Shown: piece after piece, positions 7,837 through 16,167 of the stretch
Layout of the letters: each line of letters starts with the position of its first letter
Position numbering within the stretch: the first letter of the stretch is position 1
Source of the DNA: Oscillospiraceae bacterium
Lineage (GTDB): Bacteria > Bacillota > Clostridia > Oscillospirales > CAG-272
Assembly: GCA_015064085.1 (NCBI GenBank)
Contig: SVSX01000002.1
Location: 28,829 to 92,828, forward strand
Direction of reading: 5' to 3'
DNA: 64,000 nt
The notes under the pieces: model-generated
Seen by the model: the letters and a program-made list of their open reading frames with translations, nothing else
The model's database searches: none
Told to the model about the DNA's origin: nothing
Translations under genes and position numbers: made by a program

Positions 7837-7878
7837 GGCAGAGCATTCGCGGCTCTTCTTGAGAGATACTTTGGCTAA
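7837..7878 (+). pseudogene. Rubrerythrin 3'-end remnant, copy C
   Basis: Reads R-AFAALLERYFG-stop in one frame, matching the rubrerythrin C-terminus ([12 protein letters not shown] in copy B). The DNA between GGCA (7837) and GGCTAA resembles copies A and B, but no upstream coding part and no terminator remain. It lies directly after the AraC stop codon. Confidence 0.8.
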
Positions 7879-7933
7879 GAAAATCCTCACTATGGCGATT
7901 TGAAAAAATATTGTGAATAATTATCGCATTACA

Positions 7934-7962
7934 TTGAAAGAGCATCATTCCTATGATACAAT
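7934..7962 (+). promoter_or_regulatory. Promoter of the 8039 gene
   Basis: TTGAAA (7934-7939), 17-bp spacer, TACAAT (7957-7962). CGGAGG lies before the ATG at 8039. Confidence 0.6.
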
Positions 7963-8038
7963 TAATACAATACTCGGTGAAAAGTGTTTGTGTAAACAGT
8001 CAGATCAACTATGAATTTATTTAACGGAGGTTTTAAAA

Positions 8039-8380
8039 ATGACAAAATTTCAAGAAAAATTGATTGCGGACGGCTATTGTGACGATCGCGGTGCAGGTTT
8101 CTGCGCAACTGCCACTAAACTGCCCAAAGGTGAATACGGTATTGTGGCTCTCTGTGTAAACGGAAATAAACTAAATCTGTTTGGTGTAGATATGAAAAGT
8201 AACATTGGCAAATTGTTGTATGTGGTGAATCTGAAGCAAATTGAAAATTTGAAGATTCGTACAGGACTCTTAAGCCAGGTATTGAAATTTGATTATGACG
8301 GTTATACCTATTCTTTTACAAATTTTGTTGGTGTAAAGCCCGCCTTAAATGTGATTAAAGAAGAGGCCGGTAAACGATAA
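8039..8380 (+). CDS. Hypothetical 113-residue protein, possible PH-like beta-barrel
   Basis: A small soluble protein behind its own promoter and a good CGGAGG site. The alternating beta pattern (GIVALCVNGNKLNLFGVDMKS, VLKFDYDGYTYSFTNFVG) and the length suggest a bacterial PH-like or immunity-protein-like barrel; this is a guess from secondary-structure feel. There is no signal peptide or membrane segment. It is AT-rich like the preceding cargo and closes the mosaic stretch, ending in a strong two-way terminator. Confidence 0.6.
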   Translation: MTKFQEKLIADGYCDDRGAGFCATATKLPKGEYGIVALCVNGNKLNLFGVDMKSNIGKLLYVVNLKQIENLKIRTGLLSQVLKFDYDGYTYSFTNFVGVKPALNVIKEEAGKR

Positions 8381-8400
8381 ATTCCGATTTACCGGAACAA

Positions 8401-8438
8401 AATAAGAGCAGGACTTGCGGGTCCTGCTCTTATTTTAT
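8401..8438. terminator. Bidirectional terminator between convergent genes
   Basis: A perfect 14-bp stem AATAAGAGCAGGAC/GTCCTGCTCTTATT with a six-base loop and T-rich flanks on both strands. It serves the 8039 gene and the convergent cupin gene. Confidence 0.9.
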
Positions 8439-8466
8439 TGTATATTCGGTTTGACTTGATCTGCGA

Positions 8467-8814
8467 TCAGGCGTAAACTATGAGAGCGATAAGATCGACA
8501 GGCTCACTTCCGTTATTCGCGACAGAGTGTCCGTTTCCCGAGGAGACTACAGCCGTGTCTCCAACGCACAGAGGATATTCTTTGCCGTTGTCATTATAGG
8601 TCGCCTCACCTCTTACAACGTAAAAGAGCTCACTTTCGTTCTCGTGAACGTGGTATCCTATCGATGCTCCGGGTTCAAGATGGATATTTCCGAAGAGTCT
8701 TCCTTTTTCGTTGAGCTCGGCGGAGGAGACGAACTCGGTCACGTAAACAGTACCGTTCCCACCCTTCATATTCTTTCTTGCGTCTGCCTTGCATTCACTT
8801 GCTTTGATTATCAT
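8467..8814 (-). CDS. Single-domain cupin protein
   Basis: 115 residues forming one cupin_2 barrel. The first metal motif is GYHVHENESELFYVVRGEA (HxH, Glu) and the second is GDTAVVSSGNGHSVANNG (His). Such small cupins bind a divalent metal and act as isomerases, dioxygenases or sugar/effector-binding proteins; no specific substrate is indicated. There is no signal peptide. It is transcribed alone from a minus-strand promoter at 8885-8857 and ends at the shared terminator. Confidence 0.85.
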   Translation of the reverse strand: MIIKASECKADARKNMKGGNGTVYVTEFVSSAELNEKGRLFGNIHLEPGASIGYHVHENESELFYVVRGEATYNDNGKEYPLCVGDTAVVSSGNGHSVANNGSEPVDLIALIVYA

Positions 8815-8856
8815 AACATTCTCCTTTTTTATGAGATGATTTTTTATAACACAGCT

Positions 8857-8885
8857 ATTATAGCATACTAAACGGAAAAAGTAAA
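8857..8885 (-). promoter_or_regulatory. Promoter of the cupin gene
   Basis: Minus strand: TTTACT (8885-8880), 17-bp spacer ending in TGC, TATAAT (8862-8857), an extended -10 promoter. Confidence 0.6.
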
Positions 8886-8954
8886 TAATGAAAATAAAAA
8901 ACAGCGCGGAGCACGTTTTTTGTTGATATTACCGGATGTTTTTTCCCTAAAGGA

Positions 8955-8983
8955 TTGTATTTTTTTTTAGACCGTGCTATAAT
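8955..8983 (+). promoter_or_regulatory. Promoter of the 9037 gene
   Basis: TTGTAT (8955-8960), 17-bp spacer ending in TGC, TATAAT (8978-8983): an extended -10 promoter. Confidence 0.65.
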
Positions 8984-9036
8984 ATCAAATAAAGTTATTT
9001 TTATACTTTTAGAAGATCATAAAAAGAGGTGGAAAA

Positions 9037-9819
9037 ATGAAGCTTATCGATAAACTTTGGAACTGGGGGCATCTTGAGGGGTCGCACAACGATTGCACAC
9101 CGCTCGACTGCAAAATGACGCCCGAGGAATTCGCGCTTGAGTACGGAATAAAAAATGCCTTTGTGGTGTCTTACGGAGGGAATATCCGTCCGCCGTTTAT
9201 GGATCTTGCAAACAGATTTTCCTGTCTCAAGGAAATAAAATGGTCGGTGCTTGGTGACGCAAGTACCCCTTTGCCCGAGTCGGAGCTCGGAAATACCGAC
9301 GACATTATTGATGCTTTGGAGTCTAAGGCGAATATTACGGGTGGGGTAGTGGACGATTTCTTTTCTCCTCAGCGTATGGAGCGCTTTACGCCCGAGGTGC
9401 TTAAGAAGATCAAGAACAAGCTCAATGAAAAGGGCTTGGATTTCTGGTGCGTTCTCTATGATCATCAGATGGAGCTCGAGCTTGAAAAATATATGGATTG
9501 CTTTGACGGCGTGACCTTTTGGCTGTGGGGCTGTGACAAGATCAATGATATGGAGTACCATTTGGAGAAAATTTTCGCTCTGGTAAAGGATAAGCCTCTG
9601 ATGCTGGGAATCTATCTTTGGGATTACAAGGGAGGCAATGGTGGAAATCCAATGGATCCCGTTTTGTTTGAAGCACAGCTTGCGAGATACTTTGAGCTGT
9701 TGAAAAACGGCAGAGCTGACGGCGTTATATTCTGCTCGAGCACTGTTGGAGACGCAGATCTTGAATCGAACAGGATATTGAAAAGATATCTGCGCGACAA
9801 CGGTGATCTCGAGATATAA
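9037..9819 (+). CDS. Unrecognised TIM-barrel-like protein, possibly glycan-active
   Basis: 260 residues, soluble, no signal peptide. Successive strand-end motifs suggest a (beta/alpha)8 barrel: FVVSYGGN, GGVVDDFF, LDFWCVLYDHQ, GVTFWLWGCD, LMLGIYLWDYKGG and GVIFCSSTVGD. The acidic and aromatic strand ends (DDFF, YDH, WLWG, YLWDY) are typical of glycosidase-like barrels, but I cannot assign a family. It has its own extended -10 promoter and a GAGGTGG ribosome site, and is followed after 109 bases by the independently promoted sstT gene. Confidence 0.65.
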   Translation: MKLIDKLWNWGHLEGSHNDCTPLDCKMTPEEFALEYGIKNAFVVSYGGNIRPPFMDLANRFSCLKEIKWSVLGDASTPLPESELGNTDDIIDALESKANITGGVVDDFFSPQRMERFTPEVLKKIKNKLNEKGLDFWCVLYDHQMELELEKYMDCFDGVTFWLWGCDKINDMEYHLEKIFALVKDKPLMLGIYLWDYKGGNGGNPMDPVLFEAQLARYFELLKNGRADGVIFCSSTVGDADLESNRILKRYLRDNGDLEI

Positions 9820-9858
9820 GCCTGAGCCCAAAAAGCTTTTAAAAATAGATGTATCCTA

Positions 9859-9887
9859 TTGCTATTTGGAAATTATTATGATATAAT
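9859..9887 (+). promoter_or_regulatory. Promoter of sstT
   Basis: TTGCTA (9859-9864), 17-bp spacer ending in TGA, TATAAT (9882-9887). TTGGAGG precedes the ATG at 9929. Confidence 0.65.
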
Positions 9888-9928
9888 TGTTTCAATAAAA
9901 CACATTTTGTTGAAGTATTGGAGGATTT

Positions 9929-11155
9929 ATGAAAAAAGTATTGAAGCTTTATACCGATACCCCCTTGATCCTGCGTATCGCGATCGGGCTTGTAATAGGT
10001 ATATGCCTCGGAATTTTCCTGCCTAAAGCGACCTTTGTTGAAATTTTTGGCAACGTATTTGTGGGCGCACTCAAGGCTATCGCACCAATTCTGGTGTTTA
10101 TTCTTGTTATCGCGTCACTCTCAAGCGCGGGTAAGGGAATAGGTAAGCGATTCGGAACTGTCATCTTCTTTTATATTCTGACTACCTTTCTCGCGGCTGC
10201 TTGTGCTGTTCTCGCATCGTTTATCTTTAAGGTGAAAGTGCCGCTAACGATCGCTCCCGAGCTTAACTCCGCTCCCACGGGACTTGGCGAGGTCTTTAGC
10301 GCTTTGCTTGGGAATATGGTCGCAAACCCTATTTCGGCTATAATTAACGGCAACTATATCGGAATTCTCACCTGGGCAGTCATTCTTGGTCTCGCGCTCC
10401 GTCAGATAGCGTCGGACGGTACAAAGGAGATGCTTACGAATCTTTCCGACGCCGTTTCACGTGTGGTCGGTTGGGTAATTCAGCTTGCCCCGTTCGGCAT
10501 TATGGGATTGGTATTTTCATCTGTCAGTGAGTACGGCTTGAATATCTTCCTTGATTACGGAAAGCTTCTGCTTGTTCTTGTGGGATGTATGCTTTTTGTG
10601 GCGCTTGTTATCGACCCTTTGGTCGTTGGCATATCCCTTCGCCGCAACCCCTATCCGCTTGTATTCAGATGCTTCCGCGAGTCGGGGATCACCGCCTTTT
10701 TCACAAGAAGCTCGGCGGCAAATATACCTGTCAATATGAGCCTGTGCGGCAAGCTCGGGCTTGACAAGGAGTATTATTCGGTAGCTATTCCTCTCGGCGC
10801 TACCATAAATATGGACGGCGCGGCGACCACCATTACGGTGCTTTCGCTTTCGGCGGGATTCTCTCAGGGAATCGAGATAAACATATTACTTGCGATCCTT
10901 CTTTCCTTTGTTGCTACTCTCGGAGCGTGCGGCGCATCGGGCGTTGCGGGCGGATCGCTCCTGCTCATTCCTATGGCGTGTTCGCTTCTCGGGGTATCTT
11001 CCGACGTGGCGATGCAGATGGTGGGTATCGGATTTATTATCGGCGTTGTTCAGGATTCTCTTGAAACGGCGATCAATTCCTCAGGCGACGTGCTTTTCTG
11101 CGCGACCGCCGAATACCGTGAAAGACTGAAGCGCGGTGAGGAGATACCTAAATAA
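9929..11155 (+). CDS. sstT: Na+/serine-threonine symporter, SstT type
   Basis: A 408-residue inner-membrane carrier of the dicarboxylate/amino acid:cation symporter family, close to the ~414 residues of E. coli SstT. About eight membrane helices plus two re-entrant hairpins are evident. FFTRSSAANIPVNM is the serine-rich hairpin 1 signature of the SstT subgroup, and GATINMDGAATTI is the family NMDG motif. The expected role is Na+-driven uptake of L-serine and L-threonine. Monocistronic, with its own promoter and terminator, convergent with the trkH-trkA pair. Confidence 0.9.
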   Translation: MKKVLKLYTDTPLILRIAIGLVIGICLGIFLPKATFVEIFGNVFVGALKAIAPILVFILVIASLSSAGKGIGKRFGTVIFFYILTTFLAAACAVLASFIFKVKVPLTIAPELNSAPTGLGEVFSALLGNMVANPISAIINGNYIGILTWAVILGLALRQIASDGTKEMLTNLSDAVSRVVGWVIQLAPFGIMGLVFSSVSEYGLNIFLDYGKLLLVLVGCMLFVALVIDPLVVGISLRRNPYPLVFRCFRESGITAFFTRSSAANIPVNMSLCGKLGLDKEYYSVAIPLGATINMDGAATTITVLSLSAGFSQGIEINILLAILLSFVATLGACGASGVAGGSLLLIPMACSLLGVSSDVAMQMVGIGFIIGVVQDSLETAINSSGDVLFCATAEYRERLKRGEEIPK

Positions 11156-11190
11156 TTTAATATATATTAATATAATTAACCACAAAAATG

Positions 11191-11230
11191 GGGGCTGTCA
11201 CAAATGTGAATTTGTGACAGCCCCTTTTAG
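11191..11230 (+). terminator. Terminator of sstT
   Basis: A perfect 14-bp stem GGGGCTGTCACAAA/TTTGTGACAGCCCC with a six-base loop, then TTTT. The arm sequence TGTGACAGCCCC recurs at 11283-11294 at the end of trkH. Confidence 0.88.
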
Positions 11231-11304
11231 GGGATAAATGGGATCTTTTTATTTATTTTCGGACTTTTTCGGTCTTGCCAAATGTGACAGCCCCGCGGTC
11301 TTTT

Positions 11305-12744
11305 TTAATGTTTTCTCCAGGCAAAGGGAGAGAAGAGTATCAGCATAGGAATGATCTCAAGTCGACCTACAAGCATTGTCAAAGAAAGGACGATTTTTGA
11401 AAACGCCGAGAAATCGGCAAAATTGCCCACAGGACCGACAGCTCCAAGTCCCGGACCTACGTTGCTTATACAGGTCAGTACCGCCGTGAAGGTGGTTTCA
11501 AAGTCGAATCCGTCTACCGATATAAGCAGTGCGCTTCCGATAAGTACAGTGACGTGGAGGGCGAAATGGCTTGTGGCGTTTCTCACCGTCTCGTCGGGAA
11601 TCGCCTCTCCGTCGAGCTTTACCACGTTTATCGAGCGAGGACGCAGAATGTGCTTGATCTCTCTTCCCATAGTTTTCATTAGAATGATCACGCGCGAGAT
11701 CTTGAGTCCGCCCGCGGTCGATCCCGCACAAGCACCTATCAGGGTGAGGACCAGCAGCAGCATCTTTGAAAATGTGGGCCACAGATCGTAGTTCAGTGTT
11801 ACAAATCCCGTTGTAGAGATGATAGACGTGACCTGGAAGAAGGCTGTTCGAATGCAGCTTTCGAGTCCCGAGAAGCTCTTCGCGATATTAATGGCTATAA
11901 GCAGAGTTGCTGTAAGACAGATCGCAAGATAGCACCTGAGCTCCTCGCTTTTGAAGGCCTCCTTGAATTTTTTTATTAGAATAAAGAAATATATGTTGAA
12001 GTTTATACCGAAGATCATCATAAATATTGCGATGACCCATTCGGCGGCGGGGTTATTATATCCCGCGATAGAGTCGTTAAGCACCGAAAAACCGCCCGTT
12101 CCCGCAGTGGCGAAAGAGGTTACAAGGGCGTCGTAGAGTGGAAGTCCGCAGAGGCAGAGGGCAATTACCTGAATCGTAGTAAGAACAAAGTATATGCCAT
12201 AGAGTATAAGGGCGGTCTGCTTCATTTTCGGAACGAGCTTACCCTTTTGCGGTCCGGGTACTTCGGCTCGCATAAGGTAGTTGGTCTCTCCGCCCGCAGA
12301 GGGGAGGATCGCGAGAATAAATACCAGAACACCCATACCGCCTATCCAGTGAGTAAAGCTTCGCCAGAAGAGAATACCTTTTGGAAGTGACTCTATCTCT
12401 CTGAGTATAGTCGAGCCTGTGGTGGTAAATCCCGACACCGTTTCAAAAAGGGCGTCAATAAAATTCGGTATAGCTCCGCTGATAACGAAGGGAAGCGCAC
12501 CGAATAGCGAGAGGAGTATCCAGCCTGCCGCAACGGTAACGAAGCCCTCTTTCGTGTAAAACTTAATATTTTTTGGCTTGATGCATACAAAGGGGATCGA
12601 TATCGCGAATAGTAGGACAGCCGTTATCAGAAACGGCGTGATGCTTTCGCTGTATATGAGTGACACACCCATAGGTAGAAGCAGGAGGACACCCTCTATA
12701 AGCAGGAAGACACTGAGAAGATATCGTATCATTTTGAAGTTCAT
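11305..12744 (-). CDS. trkH: Trk/Ktr-type K+ channel-transporter subunit, TrkH family
   Basis: A 479-residue membrane protein with four repeated M1-P-M2 units. Each pore loop retains a selectivity-filter Gly: TTTGST, ATAGTGGFSV, STTGFVT and SNVGPGLGAVG. It forms the K+-conducting dimer gated by TrkA. The start codon overlaps the trkA stop (TAATG), so the two are translationally coupled. It lies convergent to sstT. Confidence 0.93.
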   Translation of the reverse strand: MNFKMIRYLLSVFLLIEGVLLLLPMGVSLIYSESITPFLITAVLLFAISIPFVCIKPKNIKFYTKEGFVTVAAGWILLSLFGALPFVISGAIPNFIDALFETVSGFTTTGSTILREIESLPKGILFWRSFTHWIGGMGVLVFILAILPSAGGETNYLMRAEVPGPQKGKLVPKMKQTALILYGIYFVLTTIQVIALCLCGLPLYDALVTSFATAGTGGFSVLNDSIAGYNNPAAEWVIAIFMMIFGINFNIYFFILIKKFKEAFKSEELRCYLAICLTATLLIAINIAKSFSGLESCIRTAFFQVTSIISTTGFVTLNYDLWPTFSKMLLLVLTLIGACAGSTAGGLKISRVIILMKTMGREIKHILRPRSINVVKLDGEAIPDETVRNATSHFALHVTVLIGSALLISVDGFDFETTFTAVLTCISNVGPGLGAVGPVGNFADFSAFSKIVLSLTMLVGRLEIIPMLILFSPFAWRKH

Positions 12745-14099
12745 TATCTGAGTATCTCCTTAAGACCCTTGATTTGGGGGGCGGTGGTGACAACAACAAC
12801 GGTATCTCCCGCTCCGATAGTGTCGTTACCCGAGGGGATAACGACCTTTTCATTCTGAAGGATGCAGGCTATAAGTACGCCCTCGCGGAGCTTCAGCTCC
12901 TTAAGAGGAACGTCGGTAAGTCCGTTGATGCGGGATTTTACCGAAAACTCGAGGATCTCGACCCTGTCACCGAGAAGTCTATGGAGTGACTCGATTTCAG
13001 AACCGCGCACACCCGAGAGGGATCTGATATATTTGAGAATATATACGGCGGTCGATGACTTGGGGGAGACAATGCTGTCGAGTCCCACCTGACTGAAAAG
13101 CTCGATATATGGAATGGCGCGTATCATAGTCACGATCTTGTTTGTGTTCTGGGTCTTTGCGTACATCGATACGATAGCGTTTTCCTCGTCGATATCCGAA
13201 AGGGCAAGAAAGGCGTCTGTCTTGTCGAGCCCCTCCTCAAGGAGAAGCTCCTGCTTTGTTCCGTCATCACAGACCACAGTGCAGCTGAACTGCTCGGCAA
13301 GCTCTCTGCAAAGCTCCTTGTTCTTTTCGATAACAGTGGATTGTATCTTTCCGCGCTTTAAGAGATTTTGAAGATAATATGTCGTTCTTCCGCCTCCCAC
13401 TATAAGCACGTTCTTTACGGGATTTTTATATGCGCCTATCGCCTTGAAGAATTTTGTGATGTCGTCCTCGGTTGCGGTAACGCAGATGGTGTCACCCTTC
13501 TGAATACTGAAAAGACCCGTGGGGATATATGCCTTTCCGTCACGGAGAACGGCACAGATCAGAAATCTTATGTTGAGCTTGATTCTCAGCTCATTGAGGG
13601 TCACGTTGCAGATGGGAGAGTCCTCGGGTACGAGATACTGAGCCACCTCGACTCTGCCCTTGCAGAAGGTATCGAGCTTAGTTGCCGCGGGGAAGCGGAG
13701 AGTGCTGTATATCTCCTTAGCCACAGCCAGCTCGGGGTTTATGGTAAGCGATAGGTTGAGGTCCTTTTTCATAAGCTGCATAAGCTCGGAATATTCGGGG
13801 TTGCGCACTCGCGCTATAGTGTTCTTGACACCGAGCTTTTTTGCCGCGAGACAGCAGAGAATGTTGATCTCGTCGCTCGAGGTCACGGCGATAAGAAGGT
13901 CTGCCTTCTCCACGTCGGCTTTTTTCAGCACAGAAAGCTCAGCGCCGTTGCCCATAACGCCGAAGACGTCGCATTTATTTGATATCTCTGTCAGCGCCGA
14001 CAGTGAAGAATCAACAACTGTTATGTTGTGGTGCTCCTCCATAAGCTGATAGCAGATCGACGCACCGACCGTTCCGCATCCTACAATGACGATATTCAT
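12744..14099 (-). CDS. trkA: TrkA, NAD-binding regulatory subunit of K+ uptake
   Basis: A 451-residue cytosolic protein with two RCK units. RCK_N Rossmann folds begin at residue 1 (MNIVIVGCGTVGASI) and ~230 (NVLIVGGGRTTYYL), each followed by an RCK_C ligand domain. The second glycine motif is GGGRTT rather than GxGxxG, common in the second half of TrkA. It gates TrkH in response to nucleotide binding. First gene of the trkA-trkH operon, with GGAGG before the ATG. Confidence 0.93.
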   Translation of the reverse strand: MNIVIVGCGTVGASICYQLMEEHHNITVVDSSLSALTEISNKCDVFGVMGNGAELSVLKKADVEKADLLIAVTSSDEINILCCLAAKKLGVKNTIARVRNPEYSELMQLMKKDLNLSLTINPELAVAKEIYSTLRFPAATKLDTFCKGRVEVAQYLVPEDSPICNVTLNELRIKLNIRFLICAVLRDGKAYIPTGLFSIQKGDTICVTATEDDITKFFKAIGAYKNPVKNVLIVGGGRTTYYLQNLLKRGKIQSTVIEKNKELCRELAEQFSCTVVCDDGTKQELLLEEGLDKTDAFLALSDIDEENAIVSMYAKTQNTNKIVTMIRAIPYIELFSQVGLDSIVSPKSSTAVYILKYIRSLSGVRGSEIESLHRLLGDRVEILEFSVKSRINGLTDVPLKELKLREGVLIACILQNEKVVIPSGNDTIGAGDTVVVVTTAPQIKGLKEILR

Positions 14100-14129
14100 A
14101 AAAAAACCTCCTACGCTTATTTAACTATA

Positions 14130-14158
14130 ATTATAACACCTTTTTTTGATTTTTTCAA
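14130..14158 (-). promoter_or_regulatory. Promoter of trkA-trkH
   Basis: Minus strand: TTGAAA (14158-14153), 17-bp spacer, TATAAT (14135-14130). Confidence 0.7.
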
Positions 14159-14177
14159 TACAATTCGAAAATAATAT

Positions 14178-14214
14178 AAAAACAGTGCCGTTCAAAAATG
14201 AGCGGCACTGCTTT
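14178..14214 (-). terminator. Terminator of the GH127 gene
   Basis: Read on the minus strand, GCAGTGCCG and CGGCACTG arms enclose a 12-base loop and run into TTTTTAT. It insulates the GH127 transcript from trkA. Confidence 0.82.
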
Positions 14215-14231
14215 TAATGTATATGCGTATT

Positions 14232-16046
14232 TTACTTTACAAAGTGCCAGACCTGCATCTCGCACTCGCCTCTGTTAGCAAAGGCATAATAGGGAATGAG
14301 GGTGGCTTTTGTCTCCTCAAGAAGCTCTTTTCTCTCGCGGTAAAGGGGAGCGTTTTCCTCCTTTTTGCGCCTGTACGCCTTGATCTTAAGAGTCGGCACG
14401 CCGAGTGTCGGATGAATACCCTCCTCAAATCCTGCGCCGCCGTCGAGTCTTATATCGCGTATCATCTCGCCGTTGTCTGCGCTTTCCATACAGTATACCA
14501 CAGGTCCTCTCATAACGGCGTATCTTCCGCAGTCGAAGATCGCCTCGGGTCTTGCCTCGATAAATACCGTGGGCATACCGAGATCAAGGCTGAGGGTCTC
14601 TCCGTCACTGAGGTCAAAATATGCGTATCCCTTTGTAGTCTCGCCCGTGTAGCTCTTGCACCAATAGGGTATTCTGACGGCAACCTTAAGAGCGCTTCCG
14701 TTGACAGTAAGCTCAAGCTTACCGCTCTCGGGGAAGTTGGTCTTTTGTGTCACCTTTATTTTTTTTCCGCCGACCACGGTCTCGGTCTCACTGTTCATAT
14801 ACTGATGAACAAAGAGCGTGTCATCACTCGCCGAGTAAAGGAAATTACCTATTGAGGCGATAAATCTCAGAATGTTGGGAGGACAGCAGGAGCAGTCGAA
14901 TACCTCCTTGCGTGTCGTGCTCGGGAAGTGTATTGTTCTTGACGAGTCGGACGCGCTGACGTCACGCTTGTTCATATATGGAATTATCTCAAGAGGATTT
15001 TCGTAGAAGAAGGAGCGTCCGTCAAGTGAAACCGAGGACAAAAATCCGTTGTAGATGACTCTTTCTATAGTGTCGGAGTATTTTGAGTTAGCATCGAATT
15101 TCAACATTCTGTTGGCGAAAAGGGCAAGTCCAAGGGCGGCACAGCTCTCTGTGTAGGCGAGAATGTTTGAGAGATCGTAATCCACGGTGAATGCCTCTCC
15201 CACAGAGGAAGAGCCGATACCGCCCGTGATGTACATTCTCTTTGTTATTATATTCTCAAATAGCGTTTCGCAAGCCTCAAAAAGCTCCTTGTCGCCTGTG
15301 TGGTAGGCAAGATCAGCCATTCCGCAGAAAAGATACACGGCACGGACCGCGTGGCCTTCAGCTGTTGTCTGCTCTCTTACGGGCAGGTGTGATTGACTGT
15401 AGCGCGGGTTGCTTGACTCGACTGAGCATCCCCTCTTGTCGATAAAGTGCTTTGCGAGAGCGAGATGCTTCTCGTTTCCCGTGACCTCGTAAAGCTTCAG
15501 AAGTGCCAACTCGATCTCCTCGTGTCCGGGGGTGAAAAATCCCGTGTCGGCGTCGGTCACAAAGCGCTTCTCAATATAGTCGACGTAGTCGCACATAAGC
15601 TCGAGAAATCTCCTCTTTCCGGTGGCGTTTGCGTAGGCTATAGCCGCCTCAATGAGGTGACCCGCGCAGTAGAGCTCGTGCCAATTTCTCGTGGTAAATA
15701 TCTTGTCGGGCTCGACGGTTATGAAATAGGAGTTGAAATAGCCGTTGTCAAGTCTGTTCTTTTCAATGAGTGAGACCACCTTGTCAATGACCGCCTCGGC
15801 TTCGGGCAGCGGAGCTTCCTCCAAAAGATAGGCAACGCCCTCTATCCATTTCGCCACGTCGGAGTCCCAGAAGATATGGGGCTTCAGGGGATCGCCCTCC
15901 TTCCAGTTGCACTCAAATGCGTCAAAGCGTCCCGTTTCCTTGAAGCGATCGTAAACCGCACCAACGGTGACGTTTCTCAGCATATCCTGCTTTTGTTTCC
16001 AAAATCCGTCGGTTATTTTTGTGCGTGAAAAGTCTACGGTGTTCAT
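14232..16046 (-). CDS. GH127 beta-L-arabinofuranosidase family protein (DUF1680)
   Basis: A 604-residue (alpha/alpha)6-barrel glycosidase with C-terminal beta-sandwich domains. The family signature FDCSCCPPN supplies the zinc-binding and nucleophilic cysteines known from the Bifidobacterium enzyme HypBA1; RNWHELYCAGHLIEAA and TEGHAVRAVYLFCG are conserved barrel helices. It removes terminal beta-L-arabinofuranose from plant arabinan or extensin-type glycans; some relatives differ in specificity. There is no signal peptide, so it should act on imported fragments. It is monocistronic and divergent from an AraC regulator whose promoter overlaps its own. Confidence 0.9.
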   Translation of the reverse strand: MNTVDFSRTKITDGFWKQKQDMLRNVTVGAVYDRFKETGRFDAFECNWKEGDPLKPHIFWDSDVAKWIEGVAYLLEEAPLPEAEAVIDKVVSLIEKNRLDNGYFNSYFITVEPDKIFTTRNWHELYCAGHLIEAAIAYANATGKRRFLELMCDYVDYIEKRFVTDADTGFFTPGHEEIELALLKLYEVTGNEKHLALAKHFIDKRGCSVESSNPRYSQSHLPVREQTTAEGHAVRAVYLFCGMADLAYHTGDKELFEACETLFENIITKRMYITGGIGSSSVGEAFTVDYDLSNILAYTESCAALGLALFANRMLKFDANSKYSDTIERVIYNGFLSSVSLDGRSFFYENPLEIIPYMNKRDVSASDSSRTIHFPSTTRKEVFDCSCCPPNILRFIASIGNFLYSASDDTLFVHQYMNSETETVVGGKKIKVTQKTNFPESGKLELTVNGSALKVAVRIPYWCKSYTGETTKGYAYFDLSDGETLSLDLGMPTVFIEARPEAIFDCGRYAVMRGPVVYCMESADNGEMIRDIRLDGGAGFEEGIHPTLGVPTLKIKAYRRKKEENAPLYRERKELLEETKATLIPYYAFANRGECEMQVWHFVK

Positions 16047-16075
16047 AAAAAACCTCCTGAAATTCGAATTAAAGC

Positions 16076-16131
16076 TTGAAAATAAAAGCTTTTTATGGTA
16101 AAATTATATCAAATAGACAAGTTGCCTTCAA
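16076..16131. promoter_or_regulatory. Divergent overlapping promoters for GH127 and AraC
   Basis: Plus strand: TTGAAA (16076-16081), 17 bp, TAAAAT (16099-16104), for the AraC gene. Minus strand: TTGAAG (16131-16126), 17 bp, TATAAT (16108-16103), for GH127. The two -10 boxes share two base pairs, so polymerase can occupy only one at a time. Confidence 0.7.
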
Positions 16132-16167
16132 CCTACACAGAACGAGAAAAGGAGCAAAAATCCGACT

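Noticed and set aside
11283-11294. TGTGACAGCCCC repeat as an insertion-sequence end
   Set aside because: It matches one arm of the nearby sstT terminator only; no transposase, second end or target duplication is present.
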